DNA from: Nephromyces sp. MM_2019 | Taxonomy: Eukaryota > Apicomplexa > Aconoidasida > Nephromycida | Reading direction: 5' to 3' | Assembly: GCA_015657535.1 (NCBI GenBank) | Contig: JADHZB010001159.1 | Location: 7,153 to 71,152 of the forward strand | Length of the DNA: 64,000 bases | Part shown: positions 12,801-25,900 of the stretch, piece after piece | Layout: every line of letters starts with the position of its first letter | How positions within the stretch are numbered: the first letter of the stretch is position 1 | The notes under the pieces: model-generated | The model's database searches: none | Told to the model about the DNA's origin: nothing | The model's input: only the letters and a program-made list of their open reading frames with translations | Translations under genes and position numbers: made by a program

Positions 12801-14906
12801 GAATTTTGAGACAACTAGCCAGCATGTGGTAGCATGATTAGGAGAGATCACTTCTCAACAAAGTCGTCTAGATATGTTGGTAACTCAAAACTGGAGAGGG
12901 TTAGCTATGGATTGGTAGAAGGAAAAGAAAGTTTCAGCCAAAGAGGATCTGAAAATGCTGCTTTATTTGTTTTTAAACTGTGCGCTAAAGTGAGTAGTCT
13001 ACTGAGCATATACAAGGAATGCCTGCAAAAAACACCTATTGCAAAACTGATAACACATGACACATTTATGAAAAAGGGGCATTGATCAGCTTTTACATTA
13101 GCCGTTTCACAGGGAAATTCGCGGAATTTTTAGGTGCTTCCCTCATGTATCCAGTTTTTTTTTGCCATTCCAATTGTACACTTGAAATCTCCAGTACAGT
13201 GATATGGCCGGATATGGCCGTATTTAACAATATGGGAGTTAAATACGGGAAATTTTTTGTCTTAATTTTTTGCTACAGGCATTCAGTAGCTGTCTTCGAC
13301 GGTCGCATGTGGATTTGTGGAGGGGAGGCTAGTGGCTGGTTTAGCTACTACTCATTGCTTGGTAAGAGCTAAGTGTCAGTAGTGTATACAAGTCCACAAA
13401 TTGTAAATCAAGAATGTCCTTGAAACTAGGAGATATACTGTGATATAGCGTGATTCGCTGCTATTCAACGCTACAGACTAATGTAGTCTTTGATTTTGCG
13501 CACACATGAATGAGCCATGAAGCTACTATATTGATTCACTTCGTAAACTGCCTTTTCAAGTAGGATTGGAGCTACTTACGCATAAATTTTACACCCCAGT
13601 ACAATTAATTTGTGATAATAAAGTTTGGCATATTAAATGATATAAGCCATTCATTCTACTTTTACCCAACAAACCTAGCGAGCACTCAAGCATTCTTCTT
13701 GAAATGTTTGAACAACACTTAAAAATATACTTTTACTTTGAGCATTATCAATCAAACGCGCAACTGATATGTGATCATCGAATATCTTTTTTTTATGTAT
13801 TCCCCGTTGCTGTCTTCTTTACTATGCTTCAGATTTTTTAGTTTACGACTTTGGGGCGAACTGCTGGTTTAAATGCAATATTGGCAGCAAAGACCTAGGC
13901 GGACATTCGGCAATCGGACCACTATCATTTGTCCCTGCAAATCGTTCCATTTATATTTTTGGAGGAAAAGATAACTCTGGTTAGTGACGAGCATACCTTA
14001 TATATGCTGCGTGGCCTTTACAGTCACAGATATTTTTTTCCTATTACAGATACCTATCGCGTCTACGTAATAGCTTCCTGTATCAGTGCTGTGAACGAGG
14101 ACATCCTCGGTTATGAGGTTTGCATCCCGGGTTCCTAAGTGAAACAGTGTTCTTGCTTACTTTCCAGCGTAGGAAGTATATCTTACTTTCACTAGTATTT
14201 GCCTTTTTTAAAATCAAGAAAAGTTGCTTTACGTACTTCGCATTGCCTGCTTTCAACGAAGAAGATGCGTCGCTGCTTTGAGAGTACGCTGACAAAAGCT
14301 GTGGGAAATCGTTCATCTGAGAAGTTTCCTCAGATTGCAACTACTAGCCCTAGGCATTGTACTGCATTCCCCGTCACCTCAATTCTACACATTCGCTGGG
14401 CGCTTAGCACTGCATCATGCATTCTTCCCTCAGTGAAGCCGTATTACAATTACTCCTCTTCCCGTATGCGCCCCCTTTGGCGCCTACTGAATATTTTTCA
14501 TCTTACAGGTCGCCCGACAGCCGATCTCTTCCGTATGTCACCAGTGTGCACCACTGTTTCTATTGGTGCTCTCCAGCGCCAGGCAATTGAAGCGGTCAAG
14601 AGCACGGAATCTCTAGGCTCCCAGATTAGCAGATCGATTGCGGATTTCACGGCGCTGCAAGAAAAGGTCAGCTCACTCACTTCTGATAATGCTGAAATCA
14701 GGGAGTCTCACATCCAGTTATTGAGCCAATTAAATAAATCTGCAGAGTTGAACGCACAGCTCTCTAGTAACCAGAAGGCCATGGAAGAGGATATACAGGC
14801 CCTTTCCATGAAGATTGAAAGTCTAACAACATTCATTGAGAATAAGAGTACCTTGTTGGAACATAGAATCAGGCAACTAGAAATGGCGGACTCCACTACG
14901 TTTTAA
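9844..14906 (+). CDS. Kelch-repeat beta-propeller protein with C-terminal coiled coil
   Basis: Seven exons: 9844-10376, 11662-11990, 12534-12765, 13279-13361, 13833-13979, 14050-14109 and 14509-14906. Every junction keeps frame, giving about 593 residues. Residues 1-120 are Lys/Glu/Ser-rich and probably disordered. About six kelch blades follow, with the hallmark double glycines seen as YIYGGS, LILHGG, LFLFGG, VYLFGG, MWICGG and IYIFGG, each followed by a W/F in the next strand (NTWIFDVDKSEW, ELWRFSLSTNKW, FLVYDFGANCWF). A six-blade propeller is expected. The last 115 residues are a Gln/Glu/Leu/Ser-rich coiled coil ending QLEMADSTTF. Such proteins act as scaffolds; no enzymatic motif is visible. 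Two donors are GTTAGT. The donor at 14109 (GTTATG) is the least certain; it was chosen because it preserves frame. For exon 5, the acceptor at 13832 restores a better blade than the AG eight bases later. Confidence 0.85.
10377..11661 (+). other. Intron 1 of the kelch gene
   Basis: A 1,285-base intron, donor GTAAGC and acceptor tgcttttacag. It is the longest intron of this gene and holds no open frame with splice support. Unlike introns in the 22-38 kb block it has no TG-repeat tract. A gggtgggggg run sits about 15 bases inside the donor. Confidence 0.7.
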
Positions 14907-17614
14907 GTTTGCCTCAAGACTAGCAATGATTTGTGAGTGAATTTCTCACAGAAACGAAAGCTTCGCTAGCTATATAATTAAAATGGTTTGAATATGGAAA
15001 CCGGGTAATTCAGCAAAGTATAGTCTTTACTAAAGGTTGAAAGTGGGGTATGGGCTGCGCCATACCGCGTAGAAATTTAGTATGCATCTTGCAGAGAGCA
15101 ACCTATAATTCTCGGTTTCATAGCAGGTATTCAGCGACTAAGGGGTTTTTAGCCGCTAAGGAAACGTGATATCGCGATTATGGGCTTCTTAATATAAGCT
15201 GTTGAGAGTTAAAAAGTACTCGGGGCTGATTAACTCTTTGATGCGTACCAAACGTGGTAAAATGATGGGTTATGAACGTAAGGGTCCACAATGTTAGAAT
15301 AAGCGCTGGGTCTACCTGAAAGTAGGATAAGTGAAGCGATAAAATTGATCGAAAAAGAAGCACGTTACAAAACATAGATACTGCATTCATCAGATGCAGC
15401 TGACCAGGAAGTAAAGTAAACCCTAATGGGTGATGAGTACCAAGGTATAATACAGGAGGGAGCTGTATCTAAATCATTATCTGGTGCCTTCGCTCTATAC
15501 ATACGCCGGAGTTTTTCCTTTTACAATGCGCAAGAGCTCACATTTTCATGGCTTTTCAGTTGTAAGAATTAGCTAACCACAATATATTACGATGGTCTAA
15601 TTCCATGACTGCTTACAACTGTTTGCCGGTCACCAGTCATTCTATCTCGATGAGTCAACCAAAGCCTCTTGTTGCAAGGAGTGCACCAATGCAGAATTCG
15701 TGTGACATCAAAAAGGTAGGACATGAGCCAGCGACTTTTTTTATAACTCCAACATATTCTTGAAGAGAACAAGGTTCCATATATCATTCTAATGCAATGA
15801 ATGTCAAGCAAACTTCTAGATAAAACCTGAGTTGTTTTTGTGAAGTAAAAAAACTGCTTTATGCTGTTTAACGCTTCACATGAATTTTGCGAGGGAAAGT
15901 CCGATGAAAAATAAACACATGTTTCCCTGTGCTTAGGGGACAAGAATTATAGCATAGGTACTTGGTTACAGAGAGCTCGCATGCGTTCACTGCTTCATTG
16001 ATGTGTGCTGCTTTCATTGTTGCGTGACTAAATAGACATGCATTCCGCCGGGCAAACAAATTTCTGCATTCCTGGCTAGAATGAGAAAACGCAATCTACA
16101 AAGTTATGCATATGCGGGGTAATCTAGGTCTGTGATAGGGTGGGTTTTTGCGTAGTTACGAAAGGGTTTTATTAAGAATTAGTGCTGGTTTATCGCATGT
16201 AAGGGCTATAAATTTTTACATGACTGTGGCCAGATAATTCGTATTATTTTTGTCATGTATTTATTGCGGCAACATAGTCATGCAAGAAACAATCGTTGCT
16301 GTTCATGCGCTGTATATGGTCGCCATTTCTCGCTTTTTTTCGGGTCCATGAAGGTGCATTTCATCTTAAATTATAGATTATAGAAGCATAAGCTTTCACT
16401 ATTATTTTTCTCAGAGGTGCACTTATAATTTAAGAAATTTTAGTTTACGAAACTAGTTATTAGAAGATTATCTGGTGAGGAACGGTAACGAAAATGTGCT
16501 AAGTCTTGTGAAGTGTGGCGCATGCGTATCTTCTTCCGTGGTAAGTGCCTATGACCTAGCTCGGTTAAAGATGCAGCAGCAGAAGAACCAGCTAACCCAG
16601 ATCCTATAATAAGAATTTCAATTTTTTTCTTGCATAGTATGTACGCAGAAAAAAATCATACCATTTAAGTTGCTGGCTGCGCTGGATATGTGGCTTGCAT
16701 ATATACAGGCAGGAGCGCATTGCTGTCGATACAACCGAGCCTTTACAATAGTTAGTCTATGAAATAAGAGTCTTGGGGCTCATGCTTCGAAAAAGAAAAG
16801 CAGAAACACTATTATTTGTTGTTAAACGGGTAAACAGCTAAAATGATGGCTCGGCAGTGATCTAGGGTCTGCAAAGGTGGACACACCAATATCAGAAGTA
16901 AAATATAGCTAGCAGCATCATAATCGTTACTAATTTCCCAATATATACTGGAGATCTTCTTTGAAACATCAAGTTGTCTAGGGACATGATAGTTCTATTT
17001 GTGACAGGGAAGCTAGGTGCAGAAAGCACTAGCTTATAAGCTGCTGCCATGAACAAGCTACAAAATATAAGTAGAGTAGGTGTGTGTAATTATTTAAGGA
17101 ATACTGCCGGTTGCTTGGGAAGCTAACATTTACTGTTTGTCGAAGTGCGTTAACTCCCTGGTGAACAAAGTGCTTGTCCTGAAATATGAGTGAATCTCGT
17201 TTTAGTAAAAATAGCAGCAATTGAATGGAAGATCAACAGTTGGCAGTTCTTGCTGTAACAATTTCCAGTCGGGCAGCCAAAGTTCGTAGGCATTGTTTGA
17301 GCTTAGGATGACGCTTTTGCTAAAAAATTCGTATGCTACCCGTTATTTGCGAATTTGCAAGCCCAATGAATGAAATTGCACAACAATTAAGCCTCCATTA
17401 TCAAATCTAAAATGAAGAAATCTCATATTTGCTAGAAATTCCTTGTCTGTATTTATAAAAAATGGTAATTGTGATTTTTAATTTCCGCAGCGAATCGAGT
17501 AATTCTATGCTAGCGACATTCTTGTTTATATGATGCTGAATGTATGCATTCGTAAAATTCCTAGCTTCCAAAGAGTAAGGTAGCCAAGGCTTGAGAATCG
17601 ACTTCCAGGAATTT
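14907..17614. other. Intergenic stretch, no gene seen
   Basis: About 2.7 kb between the kelch stop codon and the 3' end of the minus-strand gene at 17.6-19.0 kb. The longest frame is 15587-15943 (-), which has no family match and no clear splice sites. I see no repeats, RNA genes or low-complexity tracts. Confidence 0.5.
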
Positions 17615-19008
17615 CTACTCGGGAAAAAGGTAAGAATCTGCAAGCGGTACACTTTTTCCATTGAGTTCTACTATGGATGTATGGGAGCAGGGACTGCAAA
17701 CCAGAAGGAAGTTAACTCTAAGGCTTGCACAGACTTTCTCAAGGGTGAACATATACCGCTCCTATCATAAATCACAGATGGATGCAAAGATTTTTGGAGT
17801 GCTACAACGATAATTTTCGATACAAGACTCCAAGTCCGTGGATACCAACATGGATACCTTTTAGTCACGTAAGCCCCTGATCCCTCGAACGGTGTGGAAA
17901 ATAGAAGAAACCTCTTCGCCAAAATTCTAAAAAAAGGCTCTTGCTTTAAACTTCTCGTATAAAACCTCTTTCATAAAACCTCTTGCATGCAATATTTTGT
18001 AGCCTAAATGCCTCCTAGACTGAGAAAGCAATAGCAAGGTGCCCTTTACCATCCTCGTGTGACACGCACAGTCACACTAACTCTTTTGTCACATGTGCAC
18101 TGCTAAGCTGACATGAAATTATGACTAATGGCCCTCGTGAGCGCGCTAATTTATGCGAGGCCTGCCACTCTGGCGTTATCCCTTTCAATTTGCTAGACTT
18201 CTTGTTGGCCGGAAAAAGGCCCGCGATGCTCAATTCATTAAAGAACCTCTATTGGGAAATCTACTCCACATAAAATGCCACACACACCCCTATCAATCAA
18301 GTCATTGAAATCTATCCTGGGTTACATAATACCGTGCCGTCTGCCAAAAAAAGGCATTTTAATTCTCCGCCCTCTTTACTCGCTTGAATCGCTTGTCGTA
18401 TCACTTGTTCCCAGTAAGCGCATTCTCCGCCGTCATCTGTATGATCCGTACGGATCTTTCAATAGATTGGCTAGGACTACCATCGGCTTTTGCCATCCCC
18501 GAAACTCGTATTTTTTAAGCGTCTAACCGTATTTCTTCTTGACAAACAAGGATAGTAGCGGGATCTTTTTTTGGAGAAGTGTCATTTTCTCACTAAACAT
18601 TGGAGGAGAGCACCACCAAGTGGTATTTCTACGTTGAAGAGCTACTTCTGATTATTTTACGTCAAGTGTGGTGTCGGTTAAAAGCGGATACCAAATTGGT
18701 GTCCTGCCGTGAAGCCGTGAAGATGGGATACTTTACACAATTCTCGTACCCTATAGAGTTCTTCCTGATTCTTGTCGTCGTTTTTCATTTAGGCATCTTA
18801 GGTTGCTGGTCTTTTCTACTTCTGAAAGAGTTCCTTTCCAAGCCAAAGTTTCCTCCCTTTTCTTCAGACCGCCATCGCGAATCTGCAAGACCTTTTCCAA
18901 GCTCCAAGCTGCACTATACATAGGGAGGAAAGGAGAGCTGCTCACTTGAACCCTTTTATGAGTAGTTCTTCTCGTGGATCGCACACGTCTCAGTGCTTTA
19001 TATGGCAT
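17615..19008 (-). CDS. Small multi-exon gene of unknown function, exon joins unresolved
   Basis: Several minus-strand segments are coding-like and bounded by splice sites. The first is an ATG at 19008 followed by 85 open codons, basic and charged (MPYKALRRVRSTRRTTHKRV; later LQIRDGGLKKREETLAWKG). Next, a piece around 18,490-18,410 reads MAKADGSPSQSIERSVRIIQ. Another near 17,995-17,940 reads GYKILHARGFMKEVLYEK. One near 17,935-17,860 reads RFLLFSTPFEGSGAYVTKR. A terminal exon at 17615-17693, after acceptor tttgcag, reads SIVELNGKSVPLADSYLFPE and stops. I cannot fix all junctions, so there may be two genes. No family was recognised. Coding density on this strand contrasts with the spacer on both sides. 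Confidence 0.4.
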
Positions 19009-22000
19009 AGTTCTTCATTTACCATGCGCGAGAATCAGCGTGTTTGTGTATATGCTGACTTCCTGGAAATTAGGGGATAACCTAGCTGAGCACTTAAGAA
19101 TTTTTACAGCAAGATATCACCATTCTCAGGAGTAATGAGCTCCATTTAATGCTATCGTCATCGTAAAATGTACTTATGGAATGAGGCTCAAACAGCTCTG
19201 TATACCAGCAGCGATGTCTGGTCTGCAAAAGCTGGGTTGAGTCATCTGTTGCCGCAGCTTTTGCCCCGTAAATCATTTGCGCGACTTGAAGAAATACGGT
19301 ATATGAGTGAGTATTTTTACCGCTTTTCCTTGTCTTTTGTGTTGCATCTAGCTCAAGTATATCCTCGTTCTGAAGCCTGTTCATTTACATGCTCTGCTCT
19401 CAACTTTTTTATTTCTTACTGATGGGGCTGAGTAGCGGGCACACACAAGTGGCTTAGAAAGTGAAGAAACCTGACTTGTCAAATTCATAATTTGTCTTTT
19501 ACAGCTATGAATGAATATTAAATTGCGGTCTATGCCTTTTCCCGGTGCACTAATGTATTACCTGACGCATAGTACGTGATTTCTGTTGTTTGGATCTTTT
19601 CATCAGAGTAACAAGCCTAGTATTTATGTACCTGGGGTTGCTTTCATATTGTATGATTGATGAAATAAAAATAGCAACCAATGATTGCAGTTAGGGCAGT
19701 GCAAGTTTCCTTAGCAAATTGATGTTTTGGGGTATACATATCTTATGACGACATTCTTGTGTTTTGAAGAACTTCGCGTGCATACTAGGCGACACTAAGG
19801 TGCTGTTGCCGCAGGTATTTTCAGTGTATGCAAAACTGCATGCACCGTTAGAAATCAAAGGTACTGCTGTCTTGTTCTCTGCCTGCAACCATCGAGGAAT
19901 GCTTACAAAACTGTCGCATCCTCATGCACCGGGGAGTGGCGACTGGTGGCCCCAGAACCGAAGCCTTTTAGTGCACTTAATGACACGAAAAAACACTGCA
20001 CACTAGGTTATACCGTAACCATAAATGAATCTTTGATTTCTATTGGCTGATTATACTGAATGCCACACTATTCACGTAGTTTTTACTTTCTAAGCTTATG
20101 CCTTGATGAATCCGCTTCGCATTCTTCTAGCTTACCTTGATGTACGACTCGTATTTTATAAAAGTGATGCCGCTAATGAGCAGAGTGTCTTCCACGGAGA
20201 GAAGTTGAGATGTATGATTGAGTAGTCAGCTGAAATTTAACTCTGAAAAATGTGGTGGAAATGTGTCTTTGCCCATGGGGTTTGAGACACAAGGTTTCTT
20301 TATACTTTTTCATGGACATTCACAATTTGTTTACAATTATAACTCAATGAGGCAGTACAGCACTCCAATAGGCTGCGCAGTCACGACAGCTGTTAAATTA
20401 ACGTATACGGATAAAATCTGTTCCTGAAGCCCCATTCTTTACGTAATCACATCGATGAAACCGCGTATAATGTAAAAAAAGGGCTTGTCAGCTATTTATG
20501 AGAAAGCACACCATTCCTTGTTATGCAGAAAACTTTGCAAGATATTAGCGCCTGCGCAGTATAAAGCACACTAGGTATAATTATGGGCCCACTGCCATGT
20601 CAAAGCCTTGTTCGTGTGATAGTTTTTTTGATCGAGTATTATATTAGCGTAGCAAAATCATACTAATCTGTTCGAGTGGCGTGCAGTATGAAGAGAGCAG
20701 TTGTAGAATTAGCTATTTGCGTAAGGCGAGTAGTCAGAGGCGAAGCACATGAAGAGAGTAGGTAGAAGCAGCTGGTTGCGTAATGTGGGTAGGCAGAAGG
20801 CAGAGTATTTCTGAGGACGATGATCTAACATACTTACACGGTTAATGCTCTCGCAAGAGAGAGTGGGCTTTTCCTTATTTTCTGCTTATCTCACGGTAAA
20901 CATTGTAGCCGTTTAGATGTGAGATAAAGCGCGCAACAGCGTTTTTGTAACCTTTTCTTGTGTGAAGTCTAATTCAAAAAAGAGCAGCTGGCCCACGAAT
21001 TGGCCACTTCGCGCACGGAATTTTTCTTAAGGAAAAGTGTGGATTATGGTAGCACCTCACGTAGATTTCCATGAAGAAATCCCCTAATAAGTCTGCATAA
21101 GTCAATAGAACTCGCAACTCCTTCGCCGAGACTTCAAAAGGTTGGCATAAAATTCAGCCACGCATAATGACAAGTTCTAAATTTTATAGCAAGTTCCCTC
21201 CAGTACCTAAAACTCCTAGTTCCGTCAGCAGAGCATGGAGGACTTCAAGTTTCAAAGACAATAAATGCCCTACTGTTGCATCCACAGCTACACCATCCTC
21301 CCCTTCCCCCGATTCACAGCTAGTATATCCCCCCCTTTACTAGATGAAATAGAATGCATCAAATAGCTAAACAGTCCGGAAAATACACTACGACCCTAAT
21401 AGTTTCTATTTATCTCTCAAAACAGTGAAACCACAAGGCAATGAAAATTACACCCACCCCTATAAAAACGCAGTGGAAATGATTCAGAGGAGAAAGTTTA
21501 CGGGTAAGCCGCGCATAAAAAACAGAAAGTTAGATGGAAATAGTCTCAAAGGAAGGAGATCTAGGGTCATTGATAAGCTTTTTCACTGAACGCTGAGCAG
21601 AGAATGAGAGAAGAGGAGGGAGATAAGGGGGGTAGATCAGCAAAAAACTAACAACCAAGAAAATTGTAAAAACACTCAGCCAATAAGGCGGTAAGTCTGC
21701 CAAGCAAGTCTCACGCCGTGGTCTAAACTTAGCCGCTGCTTCGCGTATTCCAATGGGTGCCGCTTTAGGGAAGATGTATAGTTGAGCTTTAGCAGCGCCT
21801 TTTCGGCGTGAAGTCCCAAAGAAAGCAAGTAATTGTGAAGCATACACACACATACTTTTGGAGAGGTGCAGCTTATGTCGCTAGAGTACGGATGCACGCA
21901 GGAAATTGTGGAATTTAATGGAATGACTCTTGCTCTACGAATAGTGAAAATGTCAAAAACGTAGATATCTGGCTCGAGACAACCAATAAAATTGGATTTG

Positions 22001-22967
22001 GCTAGAAGTTTTTCAGTGTAATGATTTTAATAGCCTGCGGATGATGCAGGTTGTTCGAAAAATATCTCTGGAGTGAGAAGGAAGGCATTTTTCCAGAGTA
22101 CGTGAGCGTGGGCGGAAGACATAGTCGAGAGAACGTGTTTTCTCGCAGCAGCAAGGAGTGGGAGCCTATATAAGAGGATGGGATTTGTGTCATGCACAAA
22201 ATGAGAGGAATGGGTTCCATATTTTGCAGTAGATGGTAATCGTACTCGAGATAAGGAGGTTTTCAACCTCTTTCATAGCAATTTCTGCCACAGGAAGGAG
22301 GAAGAAAGGAGCACACTCCATCAATAACACAATAGTCTAGGAAGCTGTATGAAGATTACGCACACAAAAGTTGTTTCATCATAAAGCAATTCCTTTTGAG
22401 CCACCATTTGGCATCAAATTTAGATTTTAAAAAAAAGTGAAATTTTTTTGCCAGGAGCTAAGCATAGAGGTGGTTGGAACAGGAATGGTAGAGTAAAATT
22501 CCAGTGTTTAAGAAGCCTTCAATTTCCTGAGGGTCTGCACTGTACGACTCAGTTCACTAGCCCTAAGACACGCATAAAGGATGACCATATAATACAGCTT
22601 ATCAACCAGAAGAACATTAAAAATTGCAGCGAAAATAAGCTATGCTACACAAATTTACTGCCGTAAAAAAGAAACACGGTTTTTCAAAAGCAAGCACAGA
22701 CACACACGCAGAGATTCAAATGCTACGAGGCGAATACTAAAAGAAGAGATGAAAAATGCAATACACAGCGATAAAACAGTCATCTCCTAGGCGCCATAAT
22801 GAGCATAAAAAAGAACATACACATCCCACAGCATGGACTTGTAAAAAATTGCCTGAAACTTGCGATCCACACACGGCAGAGGAAAAAAGCAAAGTAAACA
22901 CACACACATTCATACACTTCAAAAAAATGCCCTTGAGTTTAAATACGATAAAAACCCCCAAATATCG
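19009..22967. other. Intergenic stretch, no supported gene; purine-rich texture begins near 20.7 kb
   Basis: The first 1.7 kb is compositionally random. From about 20,690 the + strand becomes rich in G/A tracts (gaagagag, aggcag motifs, for example at 20,690-20,830), marking the left edge of the TG/purine-textured block that runs to 38 kb. Open frames at 21530-21897 (-) and 22448-22666 (+) are isolated and show no family motif. Confidence 0.45.
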
Positions 22968-25900
22968 CTAGTAGCTTGCGTACTTTCCAAGCACAATCAT
23001 GTCGGAAACGTTATCAGTTAACTCTGTAGTATCGATGTTAACCTGTAACAGAAAACAGGGAGATCAGAGAAAGTATGCAGTTTCTCGCAAATACTACAAT
23101 GTGAAGTATTTGCCTTGTGTGTTTGCATGTCTATGTGGGTGATTTCATGTGTGCGTGTGTGTCTTTGTGCGTGTTGGAGTCTTTCTATGTGCGTATTTGT
23201 GTGGGGTTTTTGATATGCTGTGGGTCTGCCTGTGCGTGTGAGTGCTGTTTTTTTACTGTCCCCCTCGCTCAAACTGATTTATACACACACACGTTATATC
23301 TATCATTTCGTTTCAGCTATGTTTTTAATCACGTCAAAGTAAAACCGAATGTTGAAACAAACATGCACAAACACAACACGCACACACACATACACACGTA
23401 GCAGCTATCAGCACGTCACTCCCATCGAAACCAATGCAAAGCACACCCAACCTTTTATCATGAAAAATACCACACGAAAACCAAAGATACAATGCTAATT
23501 TGTAGATAAAAGTGTGTGTTTAGAGAACAAAATATACCCGATAGGCTAGCGCATTATACGCACTTCAAAGTGCTCCAGGTACATATAAGATGCACCGGAG
23601 ATACCACAAAAATAAGATCTACAAATATGGCCCGCAAAACCCCTTTAAATCCCCACAAAACCCGCATATTTGTATGAAATTACTCCCAAAACACACCTCT
23701 ATAATCTTCGCGTTATTCTTAGCCGCTATTTTGGGCAGGTTAGCCGCAGGATTGACAAGTGCGCTAGTTCCAATGATCAGCATCAAATCGCATCTTTCAG
23801 CCTCTTCAGTAGCAGCGCCTGCAATTTCCTTGGGGATAGTCTCTCCAAAAAGAATCACATCAGGCTTTACATGGCCTCCGCAGTACGTACACTGCAATTA
23901 TATATTGTTGGGGAATATATTGAAGAGGACAGAGAGTGAGTTTATTTTTGTGTGCATGTGTGTGAGTGTGTGTGCACACAGTCATCGCACTGTGGTCTTT
24001 GTGTAATTGATCGTGCTCGTTGAAGGGGCGAAGACAAGGTTATGCTCCAGGAGATTTCCCTAAGTGATAAGTGTACATGCAGTTCTCAAAAGCGTAGACT
24101 ACGGGAAACTTCATTTATTGAAGCAAATTAGAGCTTAATTAGAAGGAGGGAAGCTGCGATATTCCAAACAGCTGCATTAGAGCTGAGAACTACAGTTTAC
24201 ATCCTTTTTACAGAAATTTTCTTTAGTGTAGTTGATTCATGTGGAGTATACGTACACTGAAAGCGTCGACTAGCCACAGATTGGCGAAATAAGAGAAAAG
24301 TGCCGGTTGAGGTATATACAGCAGTTTCTCTTGATTTTTAACTCTTTAAAGGGCGAGTTCTTACCTTTGGAGGGAGGCTATTTGCAAACCATTTATCTCT
24401 GATTATATCCTTGCTGACCTCAAACTCCTTCTTGCATTTGTAGCAGTGACTCTGAAGAAAAGAATTTACACACGAAATACACACTTGTGGTAGTATGTAT
24501 ATGCAATGTAAGAAAAAATTACACCTCCACGGCAAAAAAACAACTGTCACAAAAAAATGAACAAAAAAACACACATTTCCCAAAAATAGAACAATATGCA
24601 CAATACCTATACGATCACCGGGAATAGCATCAAATCAAAAAACACACACACATCTCCAAAAGCTCATAAATTGCGCAGTCCTTTAAAAAACTCACAGTCA
24701 TCAAATTTCCGTGGAATTCAATCACTCTAGACGATCCAGCTTCTTGATGAAGATTATCTACGTTCTGTAGCGAAAACATTAGAAAAATTGCACCTTTTTA
24801 CCCTGCATGTTGGATTGAATGTGCACACACACACAGACACACACAAAGCAACTCCCCACACAGGTAAAGCGAAGTCTGCAACAAATTTTGACACACAGAT
24901 ATATATGTATATCAACCATATCAAATGAAAGAAGCCATCCATTAGTGTGCGTTTGTGGAAGCTGCTCACTTGCGTAACTACCGCCTTCAATGGACATAAT
25001 GTTTCCAGGTCTACGAGCGAGATATGCCCTGGATTAGGAACAGGGTAGTTGTGCTGAAAAACAGAAATACGCACACAACACATATATGATATAAAAAAAA
25101 CACACAGCACACTAGAGTCACACACAAGAGACACAAGAGATATACACACGACACAAAAGAGACACACACACGATATACAAAAGACACACCAAACACAAGA
25201 GTCACACACACAAGACAAAAGAGAGACACACACTATATACCAGAGATACACATGATATACATAACCAGCACAATATGAAAAGCCCAACATTCAATGCTTC
25301 TAAAAAGTTCCCAAGCACACAAGCAGGCAACGATGCATACAAATAACACACACATCACACACATCAAGCCTAAATGAAAGCAAATCGCAACCAAACCTTC
25401 AGAAAATCAACGATAAGTTCCCATAGCTTCTCAGGAGTCCTCCAAAAGCCCCATATAGTGGCGCAGGCTGCAATACTGTGTCTGAAAACCGCCATGAAAG
25501 AGCTCGACGCATAAAGGCCTAGAAAAAACTCATAAACAAGTAAAAAGACTCAATGCCTAAACATATACACCATTTTTAGATATCACACACTTATCGACAA
25601 GAGTAAAATCTGCTCATTATCCAGAAAAGCAACAAGAAGAGGAAGAAAATAACCACAAAAAAAAGAAATAAAAAAGAAAATCTCATGAAGACGAATGAGA
25701 ATCTCCGCATCAAGCCTCCTCCTTAATCACAGAACATACTCTACAACCAGCACATCATCTTAGTATGCACTTCTTAACTCCAAAAGTAATATAACAAAGC
25801 GATAGCCAGAGATTCTGAGAAAGTAGCAGCGTCACAGCTCCAGTGCACACACACACATCTCTATGAAGCAAACAAATGCCAAGTAAAGGAGTATCAACCC

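Noticed and set aside
14199..14508. Upstream part of the 235-codon plus-strand frame at 14,199
   Set aside because: It is intron 6 of the kelch gene; the true last exon starts at 14,509 after ttacag and keeps frame with the propeller.
23018..23401. Possible CRISPR-like or tandem array from repeated TGTG/CACA units
   Set aside because: The units are simple dinucleotide runs without constant repeat and spacer lengths, and the genome is eukaryotic.
24754..25290. 178-codon minus-strand open frame
   Set aside because: Only its 25,053-24,970 part is real (sirtuin exon 4). The rest translates CA/TG repeat introns.
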